From: Elusimicrobium sp.
GTDB taxonomy: Bacteria > Elusimicrobiota > Elusimicrobia > Elusimicrobiales > Elusimicrobiaceae
Direction: 5' to 3'
Length of the DNA stretch: 64,000 nt
NCBI GenBank assembly: GCA_015062115.1
Contig: SUVG01000002.1
Location: 175,140-239,139, forward strand
Shown: positions 51,843 to 59,208 of the stretch, piece by piece
Position numbering within the stretch: position 1 is the first letter of the stretch
Layout of the letters: every line of letters starts with the position of its first letter
Program-made: the position numbers and the translations under genes
Notes under the pieces: model-generated
Databases searched by the model: none
What the model was told of the DNA's origin: nothing
What the model saw: the letters and a program-made list of their open reading frames with translations, nothing else

Positions 51843-52760
51843 ATGAAATTCACAAGTTTTGCCGACTTAATCAATCAAGTAAAAGGCAAATCCAACCGCG
51901 TCGTTGTTCCCGGCGCCAATAACAAAGAAGCCTTGGAAGCCATTAAAATGGCTGATGATAACGGGCTTATTTCCCATGGTATTTTAATCGGGCCCATTAA
52001 CGCCGTAAAAGAAATGGTACAGGCGGCCGGGCTTAATGAAAGCAAATTTGAATTTATTGATTGCGAAGATGTCCCCACCATGTGCAAATTGGCCGTGGAT
52101 CAAATTTTGGAAGGGAAAGGCGACTTTTTGATTAAAGGTCTTGTAGATACCAAATACTACATGAAAGCCATTTTGAACAAAGACGCTCACCTCGTGCCCG
52201 AAGGAGCCCTTCTTTCCCACTTTGTGCTTTTCAGCACTCCCAAATACAAAAAACCCTTTGCCGTCACCGATTCCGCTGTGGTAATTGCTCCTACCTTGGA
52301 ACAAAAAGCCAAAATTATTCAAAATGCGGTAAATACCATGCATAAATTGGGTTTGGAAAACCCGAAAGTAGCCTGTGTGTGCCCGGTGGAAAAAGTGAAC
52401 GAAAAAATTCCCTCTACCGTGGATGCCGCCGCGCTTGCCCAAATGAACGCGGAAGGTAAAATTGCCGGTTGTACGGTAGAAGGGCCGTATGATTTGTACA
52501 TTTCTTTGTCTGCCGAAAAGGCCGCCGAAAAAGGCATTAAAGATGCCAAAGTGGCCGGTGATGCCGACATTTTGATGCTGCCCGATTTGGACGCCGCCAA
52601 CCCGCTCTACAAAGCCTTGGCTTTCTTTGGCGACCAAATGGAAGCGGCTGCCGTTTTGGTGGGGCCGAAAATTCCGGTCATCTTGCCTTCTCGTGCCGAT
52701 GACCCCAAAGTAAAACTAAACGCTATTGCGCTTTGCTCTTACTTAAAAGAAGATAAATAA
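51843..52760 (+). CDS. ptb: Phosphate butyryltransferase
   Basis: A 305-residue enzyme of the phosphotransacetylase family making acyl phosphate from acyl-CoA. The start MKFTSFADLINQVKGKSNRVVVPGAN and segments GILIGPINAV, FLIKGLVDT, VTDSAVVIAPTL and the C-terminal VGPKIPVILPSRAD fit Ptb. With Buk it yields ATP from butyryl-CoA or branched acyl-CoA. The order buk-ptb is the reverse of clostridial ptb-buk. A taaggag Shine-Dalgarno is present. Confidence 0.9.
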   Translation: MKFTSFADLINQVKGKSNRVVVPGANNKEALEAIKMADDNGLISHGILIGPINAVKEMVQAAGLNESKFEFIDCEDVPTMCKLAVDQILEGKGDFLIKGLVDTKYYMKAILNKDAHLVPEGALLSHFVLFSTPKYKKPFAVTDSAVVIAPTLEQKAKIIQNAVNTMHKLGLENPKVACVCPVEKVNEKIPSTVDAAALAQMNAEGKIAGCTVEGPYDLYISLSAEKAAEKGIKDAKVAGDADILMLPDLDAANPLYKALAFFGDQMEAAAVLVGPKIPVILPSRADDPKVKLNAIALCSYLKEDK

Positions 52761-52800
52761 TTTATAGGGGGCGGCTTAAAACACCGCCCCTTTTCCCGTT

Positions 52801-54111
52801 ATGAGAAAGAGATTTTTAGTCCTGTTACGCAAACATTACCGCCGATACCACGATATTTTATTTTATGTGTTGGCATTGGGAGTTATTGTTGTGTCCACTT
52901 GGGCGGCTCTTTCCATTACGAAAACCAAAAACGAACAGGAACGCGAAAATTTGCGTGCGCGTGCAATCCCCACTCAAGAATTCAAAGTGGGGGAAAAACC
53001 CATTTATGTAGGCTTGCAAGAAGCGGGCCTTTCGAACCAAGAAGTGGCGCAAATCGTCGGGAAACTTTCCACTGTAGTTGATACCCGCAAATTGCAAAAG
53101 AAAGATATTTATTCCGTGTCCGTAGAGGACGGGCATTTTGTGATGTTGCTACTCACACAGGGGTTCAAACGCTACTTTGTTGCCAATGTGGGAGATGGTT
53201 TGGTGGCAGGCGTAAGTGATGTGGAAATTAAAACCCGCATCAAAACGGCTGCCGGAAAAGTGAAAGGTTCTTTATTTAATTCCATGCTGGCCGAAGGCTT
53301 GCAAGTGCCGCTTATTTTAGATTTTACAGATGCATTTTCCTGGACAATTGATTTTAATACCGATACCCGCAACGGCGACGAATACACCGCTCTGTGGGAG
53401 GAACATTACACTTTAACCGGAGAAATTACCGGGCAAGATTTATTGGCAGCCACTTATACGGGTGCGGAAACCAAAGAAACAACGCGTGCTTTTTACTTTG
53501 AAGACGATTTTTATGACGAAACAGGCAAAGTAAGCAAAAAAATGTTTTTGAAATCGCCTATCAGTTTTAGAAATTACCGTATTTCTTCCCGTTTTTCGTA
53601 TAACCGTTTGCACCCTGTTCTTAAAATCCGCCGTCCTCACTTGGGGATTGATTATGCCGCCCCGGTGGGTACGCCTATTCAGGCAGTGGCGGACGGTACC
53701 GTTCGTTACGCGGGCTGGAAAGGAGGTTTCGGCAATTACATAGAGGTAAAACACGCCAATAATTATACTACCACCTATGGCCACTTAAAAGGTTTTGCCA
53801 AAGGGGTTAAGGCCGGCGCGAGGGTAAAACAAGGGCAAACAATCGGTTATGTGGGAAGTACGGGGTTATCTTCCGGCCCGCACTTGGATTTTCGCATCAA
53901 AGAAAAGAATAAATTTATTGATTTCTTGCGCATGAAAAACCGCAACTCGGCCGTGAGAGATGTGCCGAAACAAAAACGAAAAGAATTTGAAGAATTAAAA
54001 GTGCTATACTTAAAAGAATTGGAGGCGGCAAAAAAATCTGCCCAAGAGGCCGCCCCGGAGGAAAAAAAGCATGAAGAAGCAGAAAAAAATCGCTCTAACC
54101 GGCGGCCCTAA
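52801..54111 (+). CDS. M23-family peptidoglycan metallopeptidase, membrane-anchored
   Basis: A 436-residue protein. One N-terminal membrane segment (about 18-40) anchors a periplasmic part. Residues 60-270 resemble the regulatory region of MepM/Csd3-type endopeptidases. The LytM domain follows with RPHLGIDYAAP (His and Asp ligands), YGHLKGFAKGV (His) and GPHLDFRI, where Asp replaces the second His of the usual HLHFE. A Lys/Glu-rich coiled tail closes the protein. No clear Shine-Dalgarno precedes ATG 52801. Its last 41 bp overlap the first P-loop gene. Confidence 0.87.
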   Translation: MRKRFLVLLRKHYRRYHDILFYVLALGVIVVSTWAALSITKTKNEQERENLRARAIPTQEFKVGEKPIYVGLQEAGLSNQEVAQIVGKLSTVVDTRKLQKKDIYSVSVEDGHFVMLLLTQGFKRYFVANVGDGLVAGVSDVEIKTRIKTAAGKVKGSLFNSMLAEGLQVPLILDFTDAFSWTIDFNTDTRNGDEYTALWEEHYTLTGEITGQDLLAATYTGAETKETTRAFYFEDDFYDETGKVSKKMFLKSPISFRNYRISSRFSYNRLHPVLKIRRPHLGIDYAAPVGTPIQAVADGTVRYAGWKGGFGNYIEVKHANNYTTTYGHLKGFAKGVKAGARVKQGQTIGYVGSTGLSSGPHLDFRIKEKNKFIDFLRMKNRNSAVRDVPKQKRKEFEELKVLYLKELEAAKKSAQEAAPEEKKHEEAEKNRSNRRP

Positions 54112-54643
54112 CAGCGGAAAAACGACGGCTCTTTCCGTGCTAAAAGAAACCTTTGGCCCTCAAGTGGAATTGGTCAAGGAAGCCGCTACCCTTATTTTCA
54201 GCGGAGGCTTTCCCCGCCAAGATAACAGCCCTGCCCATATCGAAGCGGCACAGCGCATTATTTTCTATACCACAAAACAGTTGGAAAGTTTGGCGGAAAA
54301 ATCTTCTTCGGCCGACTTAATCGTATGCGACCGCGGAACGGTAGATGCTGCGGTGTATTGGCCCGAAGGCAGTGATGCTTTTTTTGCGCATATGGGCACT
54401 ACTTTAGACGAGCAACTTGCCCGCTATGATGCGGTTCTGCACCTCTCTCCGCCGTCCAATCCGGCGTTTTACCAATCTACCCATGTCCGTACGGAAAGTT
54501 TGGAAAAAGCCTTTGAAATTGACCGCAAAATCTTGCAAATATGGGAAAAGCACCCCAACCGCATGATTATCGGCGGAACGGAGCATTTTTTTGAAAAGGC
54601 GGAAGCCATTAAAAATTTTGTAGAAAAAATTATTCAAGGATAA
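54071..54643 (+). CDS. AAA_28-type P-loop ATPase, first of tandem pair
   Basis: A 190-residue NTPase with Walker A LTGGPNSGKTTAL near residues 10-22, a Walker-B-like LIVCDRGTVDAAVYWP and an HVRTES motif. The NadR/AAA_28-type fold suggests a small-molecule kinase or regulatory ATPase. It overlaps the peptidase gene by 41 bp, so start 54071 is favoured by coupled translation. The next gene is a close paralogue. Confidence 0.83.
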   Translation: MKKQKKIALTGGPNSGKTTALSVLKETFGPQVELVKEAATLIFSGGFPRQDNSPAHIEAAQRIIFYTTKQLESLAEKSSSADLIVCDRGTVDAAVYWPEGSDAFFAHMGTTLDEQLARYDAVLHLSPPSNPAFYQSTHVRTESLEKAFEIDRKILQIWEKHPNRMIIGGTEHFFEKAEAIKNFVEKIIQG

Positions 54644-54646
54644 CTT

Positions 54647-55210
54647 ATGAAAAAAATAGTTTTAACCGGTGGCCCCAGCGGCGGAAAGACGACAGCTCTT
54701 TCTATTTTGAAGGAAACCTTCGGCGGTAAAATTGCCTTGGTGCAAGAAGCCGCTACCCTTATTTACAGCGGTGGTTTTCCCCGTAAAGACAACAGCCCCG
54801 TGCATATCGAGCACGCACAAAATATTATTTTTTATACCGTTCATCAGTTAGAAGAACTGGCCGAACGCACTTCCGAGGCGAGCCTGATGGTTTGTGACCG
54901 CGGTTCTATTGACGGCGCCGTCTATTGGCCGCACGGCCCGGAAGATTTCTTTAAGGCTATGGGGTCTTCTTTGGAAGCGGAGTTGGCTCGTTATGATGCC
55001 GTTATCCACCTTTCCCCGCCGCCGGAAAAAGATTTCTACCAAGCCACCAATGTCCGTACCGAAAGTTTGCAACAAGCTTTTGATATCGACGATAAAATCT
55101 TAAAAATTTGGGAAAAGCACCCCAATCGCTTGGTTGTTCCGCGCGAAAAACATTATTTCGAAAAAGCGGAAATCATTAAGAATTTTGTAGAAGAATTACT
55201 TTCCAAATAA
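54647..55210 (+). CDS. AAA_28-type P-loop ATPase, second of tandem pair
   Basis: A 187-residue paralogue of the preceding gene, with the same Walker A TGGPSGGKTTAL, the SGGFPRKDNSPVHIE segment, VCDRGSIDGAVYWP and NVRTESLQQAF. By eye well over half of the positions are identical to the neighbour, evenly along the protein. The two genes are 3 bp apart. This is a tandem duplication kept in both copies; function is unknown. Confidence 0.83.
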   Translation: MKKIVLTGGPSGGKTTALSILKETFGGKIALVQEAATLIYSGGFPRKDNSPVHIEHAQNIIFYTVHQLEELAERTSEASLMVCDRGSIDGAVYWPHGPEDFFKAMGSSLEAELARYDAVIHLSPPPEKDFYQATNVRTESLQQAFDIDDKILKIWEKHPNRLVVPREKHYFEKAEIIKNFVEELLSK

Positions 55211-55225
55211 TTTAAGGAGTTTAAT

Positions 55226-55618
55226 ATGATATGGAATCCGTTTAAGAAAAAACAGGAAGGGGAAGTTGCGGCCTCCAAACCGGAAGCAAAACCTTCCAAA
55301 AAAGAATCTATTGAAGAACGCATTGAGCGCGAATTAGATTCTTTACCCGCCATGATAAAGGGTAAATTAAAAGATCCGGAAATCAAAAAGCGTTTTATTG
55401 ATATTGCCAAGCGTATGGAAAAGGACGGAGTGGACTTTAAGAGTATCCGCCAAATGAAAAAATGGATGAAAGACCACGAAGCCGAACTCCGCGCGGAGCA
55501 AACGGGTACCCCGAAAGTGGAAACGGTAGTACACGAAGGGCCGAGAATCGGCCGTAACGATCCGTGCCCTTGCGGTAGTGGCAAGAAGTACAAAAAATGC
55601 TGCGGTGCCGGAAAATAA
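55226..55618 (+). CDS. SEC-C motif protein
   Basis: A 130-residue protein. A Lys/Glu-rich N-terminal half is followed by a helical middle and a C-terminal SEC-C zinc motif, [15 protein letters not shown], as found at the C-terminus of SecA. Stand-alone SEC-C proteins often act with ribosomes or the Sec pathway, but no function is proven here. A taaggag Shine-Dalgarno is present. It ends the run that starts at the M23 peptidase. Confidence 0.85.
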   Translation: MIWNPFKKKQEGEVAASKPEAKPSKKESIEERIERELDSLPAMIKGKLKDPEIKKRFIDIAKRMEKDGVDFKSIRQMKKWMKDHEAELRAEQTGTPKVETVVHEGPRIGRNDPCPCGSGKKYKKCCGAGK

Positions 55619-55623
55619 TTTAA

Positions 55624-55656
55624 TAAAAAAGCCCTTCCACAAGGAGGGCTTTTTTA
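55624..55656 (+). terminator. Terminator after the SEC-C gene
   Basis: Stem agcccttcc/ggagggct with a small mismatch (55630-55650) followed by TTTTTT. Confidence 0.85.
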
Positions 55657-55672
55657 TTAGATAGCATTTATC

Positions 55673-55702
55673 AAAACCCCCGGGCTTCCCGGGGTTTTTT
55701 GT
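55673..55702 (-). terminator. Terminator of rdgB
   Basis: Stem ccccggg/cccgggg (55678-55694). On the minus strand it is followed by TTTTG after rdgB; on plus it gives a second T-run behind the SEC-C gene. Confidence 0.75.
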
Positions 55703-55708
55703 GAAATA

Positions 55709-56314
55709 TTATTTTAGCAGAACCAAATACTCTGCCAGTTTTTGGAAAGCACGGAAACGGTGGCTGATTTTATTTTTTTCATCGTCCGTCATTTCGGCCA
55801 AGGTTTTTTGGGTGTTTTCTACCATAAAAATCGGGTCATACCCAAAGCCGTGTTCTCCACGATATCCAAACCCGATGTATCCGTCCAAAATGCCTTCAAA
55901 GGTTTGTACGCGTCCTTCCGGCGTGGCCAAACAGGCTACCGTTCTAAAACTGGCTTTGCGTTGCGACAATACTTGGCCTTCCAACGCGGCAAGCAGTTTG
56001 CGGTTGTTATCGTCGGCGTCCGCGTGTTCGCCTGCGTAACGGGCCGTATAAACTCCGGGTGCCCCGTTTAAGAAATCTACTTCTAAACCGGTATCGTCGG
56101 ACAAGGCCGCAAGCCCCGTTTCCTTGGCGGCATAGCGAGCTTTTATTTCCGCATTGGCTTCCAGGGTGTCTCCTGTTTCCTCAGGAAGGGACACGCCCTT
56201 GAACGATGCCAAACTGACATATTCAATGGGCGTGCCATTTTTGAGAGTGGTAGGCAAAATAGCACTAAGTTCTTTGAATTTGTGCGGATTGCCCGTAGCA
56301 ATTAAAATCTTCAT
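55709..56314 (-). CDS. rdgB: XTP/dITP diphosphatase (RdgB/HAM1)
   Basis: A 201-residue house-cleaning pyrophosphatase removing inosine and xanthosine triphosphates. Motifs: MKILIATGNPHKFKEL, EETGDTLEANAEIKA, ALSDDTGLEVDFLNGAPGVY, FGYDPIF and KNKISHRFRAF. ATG 56314 was chosen over an in-frame TTG two codons earlier. It lies 10 bp after the first PepT-like gene on the same strand. Confidence 0.93.
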   Translation of the reverse strand: MKILIATGNPHKFKELSAILPTTLKNGTPIEYVSLASFKGVSLPEETGDTLEANAEIKARYAAKETGLAALSDDTGLEVDFLNGAPGVYTARYAGEHADADDNNRKLLAALEGQVLSQRKASFRTVACLATPEGRVQTFEGILDGYIGFGYRGEHGFGYDPIFMVENTQKTLAEMTDDEKNKISHRFRAFQKLAEYLVLLK

Positions 56315-56324
56315 GAACAAACGA

Positions 56325-57695
56325 CTATTTTAATTTAAGTTTGGCTACTTCATCAGCCAAGTTTAAGGAAATTAAATAAGACTTGAACATATCTTCTTCG
56401 CTTAACCATTCCGTCAAAGCGTGGGGATTGTTTTGCCCGGTGAAGACAGTTAACGCACCTTTCCCGGTTTTTACGAGGAACATAGAAGCCGTGGTGCCGG
56501 CGCGCATTTTTTCGATTTTGGGTTCCACATTGGCACTGTTAAAAGCCCCATACATAACGGCTAAAGTACTTTCGTGTAACGCTTCACCCACATTACCGTA
56601 ACTGCGGACAACTTGTTTGGAAATCGCCACTTCATATTTTTCGGCAATGGTATTGGCAATAGTGTCAGCGCGTTCCTTCCAGTTATCCATTTCGCCTTGG
56701 TCAAAACCGCGTAAGCGAATATCGAGCAAGGCGGTGCTGACTTGGTTTTCCGGATAATACATGTGGTGGAGTTCCGCATAGCCTTGTTCCCCGCTGGAGT
56801 TGTTGGGGAGGTCTTGGTCGCGGCAGATGCTGTCGCCAAGTTGACAGGCGGGTTTCCAAGCGTTTCTGTAGCCGTTGGTGGCGGCATAAGATTGGTGACC
56901 GGGGGTACCTTTTACCGTAAAGATAACGGATTCGGCGTTAAAGTTTTCGGCTACTACTCTGCCGTCGGAGCCGCCGTCGAAATCGAAGGAAATATCCGGG
57001 TTGTAGCCGGTTTCTTCAATGTATTGGGCGGCGCGGCCCACATCTTCGTTCGGCGCGATAACTACTTGAATACGACCATGAGGTTTAGAGGGGTTTTTTA
57101 CCAAAGTTTCTAAGAAGGTAACCACAACGGAAAGGCCGGCTTTGTCATCGGCGGATAAAATGGTGGTGCCGTCAGAGGTAACGACTTTTTTACCGACTTG
57201 GGTGGCCAAGTATGCGTCTTTTTCGGTGGAGGGATCGATTACTTGGTTGTTTTTAAGAACAATCGGTTTTCCGTCGTACTTTTCAATTACTTGCGCTTTG
57301 ATGTTTTTGCCCAAATTGTCGGGAGTTGTATCGTAGTGGCAGCTGTAACCCAAAACAGGGGCATCCCAAGCAAGGTTAGAGGGCAAATCTACAAAAATAT
57401 AATAGTGTTCGGTCAATTGGGCATCAATTCCCAAAGATTTTAATTCAGCCATAAGTTTATGGGCTGTATCGATTTGTTCTTGGGTAATTTCTTGCGTTTC
57501 GCTGCTTTGGCTGTCGTGCGTGGTGTAAGTAATAAAACGGTCGAACAATTTTTGGCGGAAAGAATCAGCCAATTTTTGGTTCTTTTTGGCATAAGAGGGC
57601 TTTTTGATAGCCGGAGCCGTAAATTCGGCGGCATTTACGGTAGAAAAGGTAAATGCAAATAGCGATAAGAAAACAACTAACAATTTAAGACGCAT
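56325..57695 (-). CDS. Exported PepT-like M20 peptidase, divergent copy
   Basis: A 456-residue peptidase T-like protein with a signal peptide (cleavage after VNA, residue 22), so it should act in the periplasm or beyond, unlike cytoplasmic PepT. M20 motifs: YSCHYDTTPD, ILSADDKAGLSVV, APNEDVGRAAQ, where Asp replaces the second Glu of the usual EE pair, FDFDGG and the final His in NPHALTEW. The substrate is presumably a tripeptide. A cggaggaa Shine-Dalgarno is present. It is the weaker match of the two PepT-like proteins. Confidence 0.85.
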   Translation of the reverse strand: MRLKLLVVFLSLFAFTFSTVNAAEFTAPAIKKPSYAKKNQKLADSFRQKLFDRFITYTTHDSQSSETQEITQEQIDTAHKLMAELKSLGIDAQLTEHYYIFVDLPSNLAWDAPVLGYSCHYDTTPDNLGKNIKAQVIEKYDGKPIVLKNNQVIDPSTEKDAYLATQVGKKVVTSDGTTILSADDKAGLSVVVTFLETLVKNPSKPHGRIQVVIAPNEDVGRAAQYIEETGYNPDISFDFDGGSDGRVVAENFNAESVIFTVKGTPGHQSYAATNGYRNAWKPACQLGDSICRDQDLPNNSSGEQGYAELHHMYYPENQVSTALLDIRLRGFDQGEMDNWKERADTIANTIAEKYEVAISKQVVRSYGNVGEALHESTLAVMYGAFNSANVEPKIEKMRAGTTASMFLVKTGKGALTVFTGQNNPHALTEWLSEEDMFKSYLISLNLADEVAKLKLK

Positions 57696-57810
57696 GCGTT
57701 CCTCCGAAATGGAAATATATACTGTTATTTTAGTAATCTGCCAAATAGTAGTGCAAGGGCCAAAAGACCTATATAAAAAATAGGCCCACGCGCGTACGGA
57801 AAAGGACGTA

Positions 57811-57840
57811 AAAAAGCCCGCCGGAAAGCGGGCTAAAAAA
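57811..57840 (-). terminator. Terminator after the second PepT-like gene
   Basis: Stem agcccgc/gcgggct with loop of about five (57815-57834), read on the minus strand with TTTTTTA after it; the element is symmetric. Confidence 0.8.
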
Positions 57841-57846
57841 GAGGTT

Positions 57847-59208
57847 TTATGGTTGGGTTTCTTTTTCCTGCAAACTCCACAGGGAAGAAAGCCTTAACAG
57901 GGTACGGAGCGAGGCCTCCATGACATCTACATCGGCGTATTCACGCACACTGTGGATATTATACATACCGGCAAAAATATCCGGGGTCGGCAGGCCCATA
58001 AAGGAGAGTTGTGAACCGTCCGTTCCGCCGCGCGCGGCTGTCAGCACGGGTGTAATTTCTTCCTGTTCCATTGCCAATTTCGCTAACGACACTACTTTTT
58101 CGGGCAGTACGGAGTTCATGTTTTTGTACTGATCCGTAAAAGTGAGAGAGAAATTTTTTCCTTTATAGTTCATTGATTTTACGGTATTAAAGGCGCGGGT
58201 TACTTCGTTTACCAAATCTTGCATTTCTTCATCGCTAAAAGCACGGATAATCCCTTTGATTTCGGTGCGGTCTCCCACTGTGTCGATGGAATCGGTCAGG
58301 ATAAAACCGCGCCGTAGAGAAGTGGTTTCCGGTCGGCGATGACGGGGAAGCAAGGTGTGAAAATCGGAAGCCATTAGTAAGTTATCCGCAAAGGGGGAGT
58401 TCATGGCCTCTCCGGGGTGAACGGCCCGGAGCCCTTCGAATACTACGGTAAAGGCTTTGGCGGAGAAAGTTTCGTTAGTCAGGCTCCCTAGGTCGCCCCC
58501 GTCTACGGTGTAGGCATAATCGGCCCCGAAGGAAGGAACATCAAATTTTTCCACTCCCATGCCGGTTTCTTCATCTGGGGTGAAAGCAATTTTAAGAGTT
58601 CCGTGTTCCATTTCCGGGTGATCGTAGAGGTATTGTACCAACGTCATGATAATGGAAATGCCGGCTTTATCGTCCGCACCCAACAACGTATCGCCGGAAG
58701 CGGTGATGATATCGTGCCCGCGCGCCCGCGAAAGTTGGGGGGAGTTTGTTTGGTTAAGGACAATTTGTTTTTCCGCGTTAATAACAATGTTTCCGCCCTG
58801 GAAATTTTTGTGAACCTGCGGTTTAACTTCTTTGCCCGAGGCCTCCAACGCCGTATCCAAGTGAGCAAACAGACCGATGACCGGTGAATCTTTACCGTTG
58901 TTGGCGGGAATTTCCGCCGTAACGATAGAATAATTGTTCACTTTTACATTTTTGGCCCCATATTTTTTTAATTCTTTTGCCAAGGCTTTGGCTAATTTTT
59001 TTTGCCCCGGAGTACTGGGAACCGTAGCCGTTTTATCGGAAGATTGGGTGTCCGTTGCCACATATTCCACAAAGCGTTGCGTCAGTTGTTTTTTGGCTTC
59101 GGCTTTGTTGTAGCGCGTAACAGATTTCCAATCGAGTTGCTGCGCGGCTACCCCTAAGGGTAAAACCGCGCAGCAGAAACACACCAAAAGTTTTAAGGCT
59201 TTTTGCAT
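57847..59208 (-). CDS. pepT: Exported peptidase T (tripeptidase)
   Basis: A 453-residue M20B aminotripeptidase with a signal peptide (cleavage after VAA, residue 21). Motifs: GLFAHLDTA, LLGADDKAGIS, FTPDEETGMGV with the intact Glu pair, YTVDGGDLG, ARGGTDGSQLSFMGLP and the His in MYNIHS. It should release N-terminal amino acids from tripeptides in the periplasm. Its start overlaps the valS stop (TAATG), so it is co-translated with valS. Confidence 0.9.
   Translation of the reverse strand: MQKALKLLVCFCCAVLPLGVAAQQLDWKSVTRYNKAEAKKQLTQRFVEYVATDTQSSDKTATVPSTPGQKKLAKALAKELKKYGAKNVKVNNYSIVTAEIPANNGKDSPVIGLFAHLDTALEASGKEVKPQVHKNFQGGNIVINAEKQIVLNQTNSPQLSRARGHDIITASGDTLLGADDKAGISIIMTLVQYLYDHPEMEHGTLKIAFTPDEETGMGVEKFDVPSFGADYAYTVDGGDLGSLTNETFSAKAFTVVFEGLRAVHPGEAMNSPFADNLLMASDFHTLLPRHRRPETTSLRRGFILTDSIDTVGDRTEIKGIIRAFSDEEMQDLVNEVTRAFNTVKSMNYKGKNFSLTFTDQYKNMNSVLPEKVVSLAKLAMEQEEITPVLTAARGGTDGSQLSFMGLPTPDIFAGMYNIHSVREYADVDVMEASLRTLLRLSSLWSLQEKETQP

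Noticed and set aside
51984..52637. 217-codon minus-strand open frame
   Set aside because: Antisense to ptb, His/Phe/Gly-rich, no start signal.
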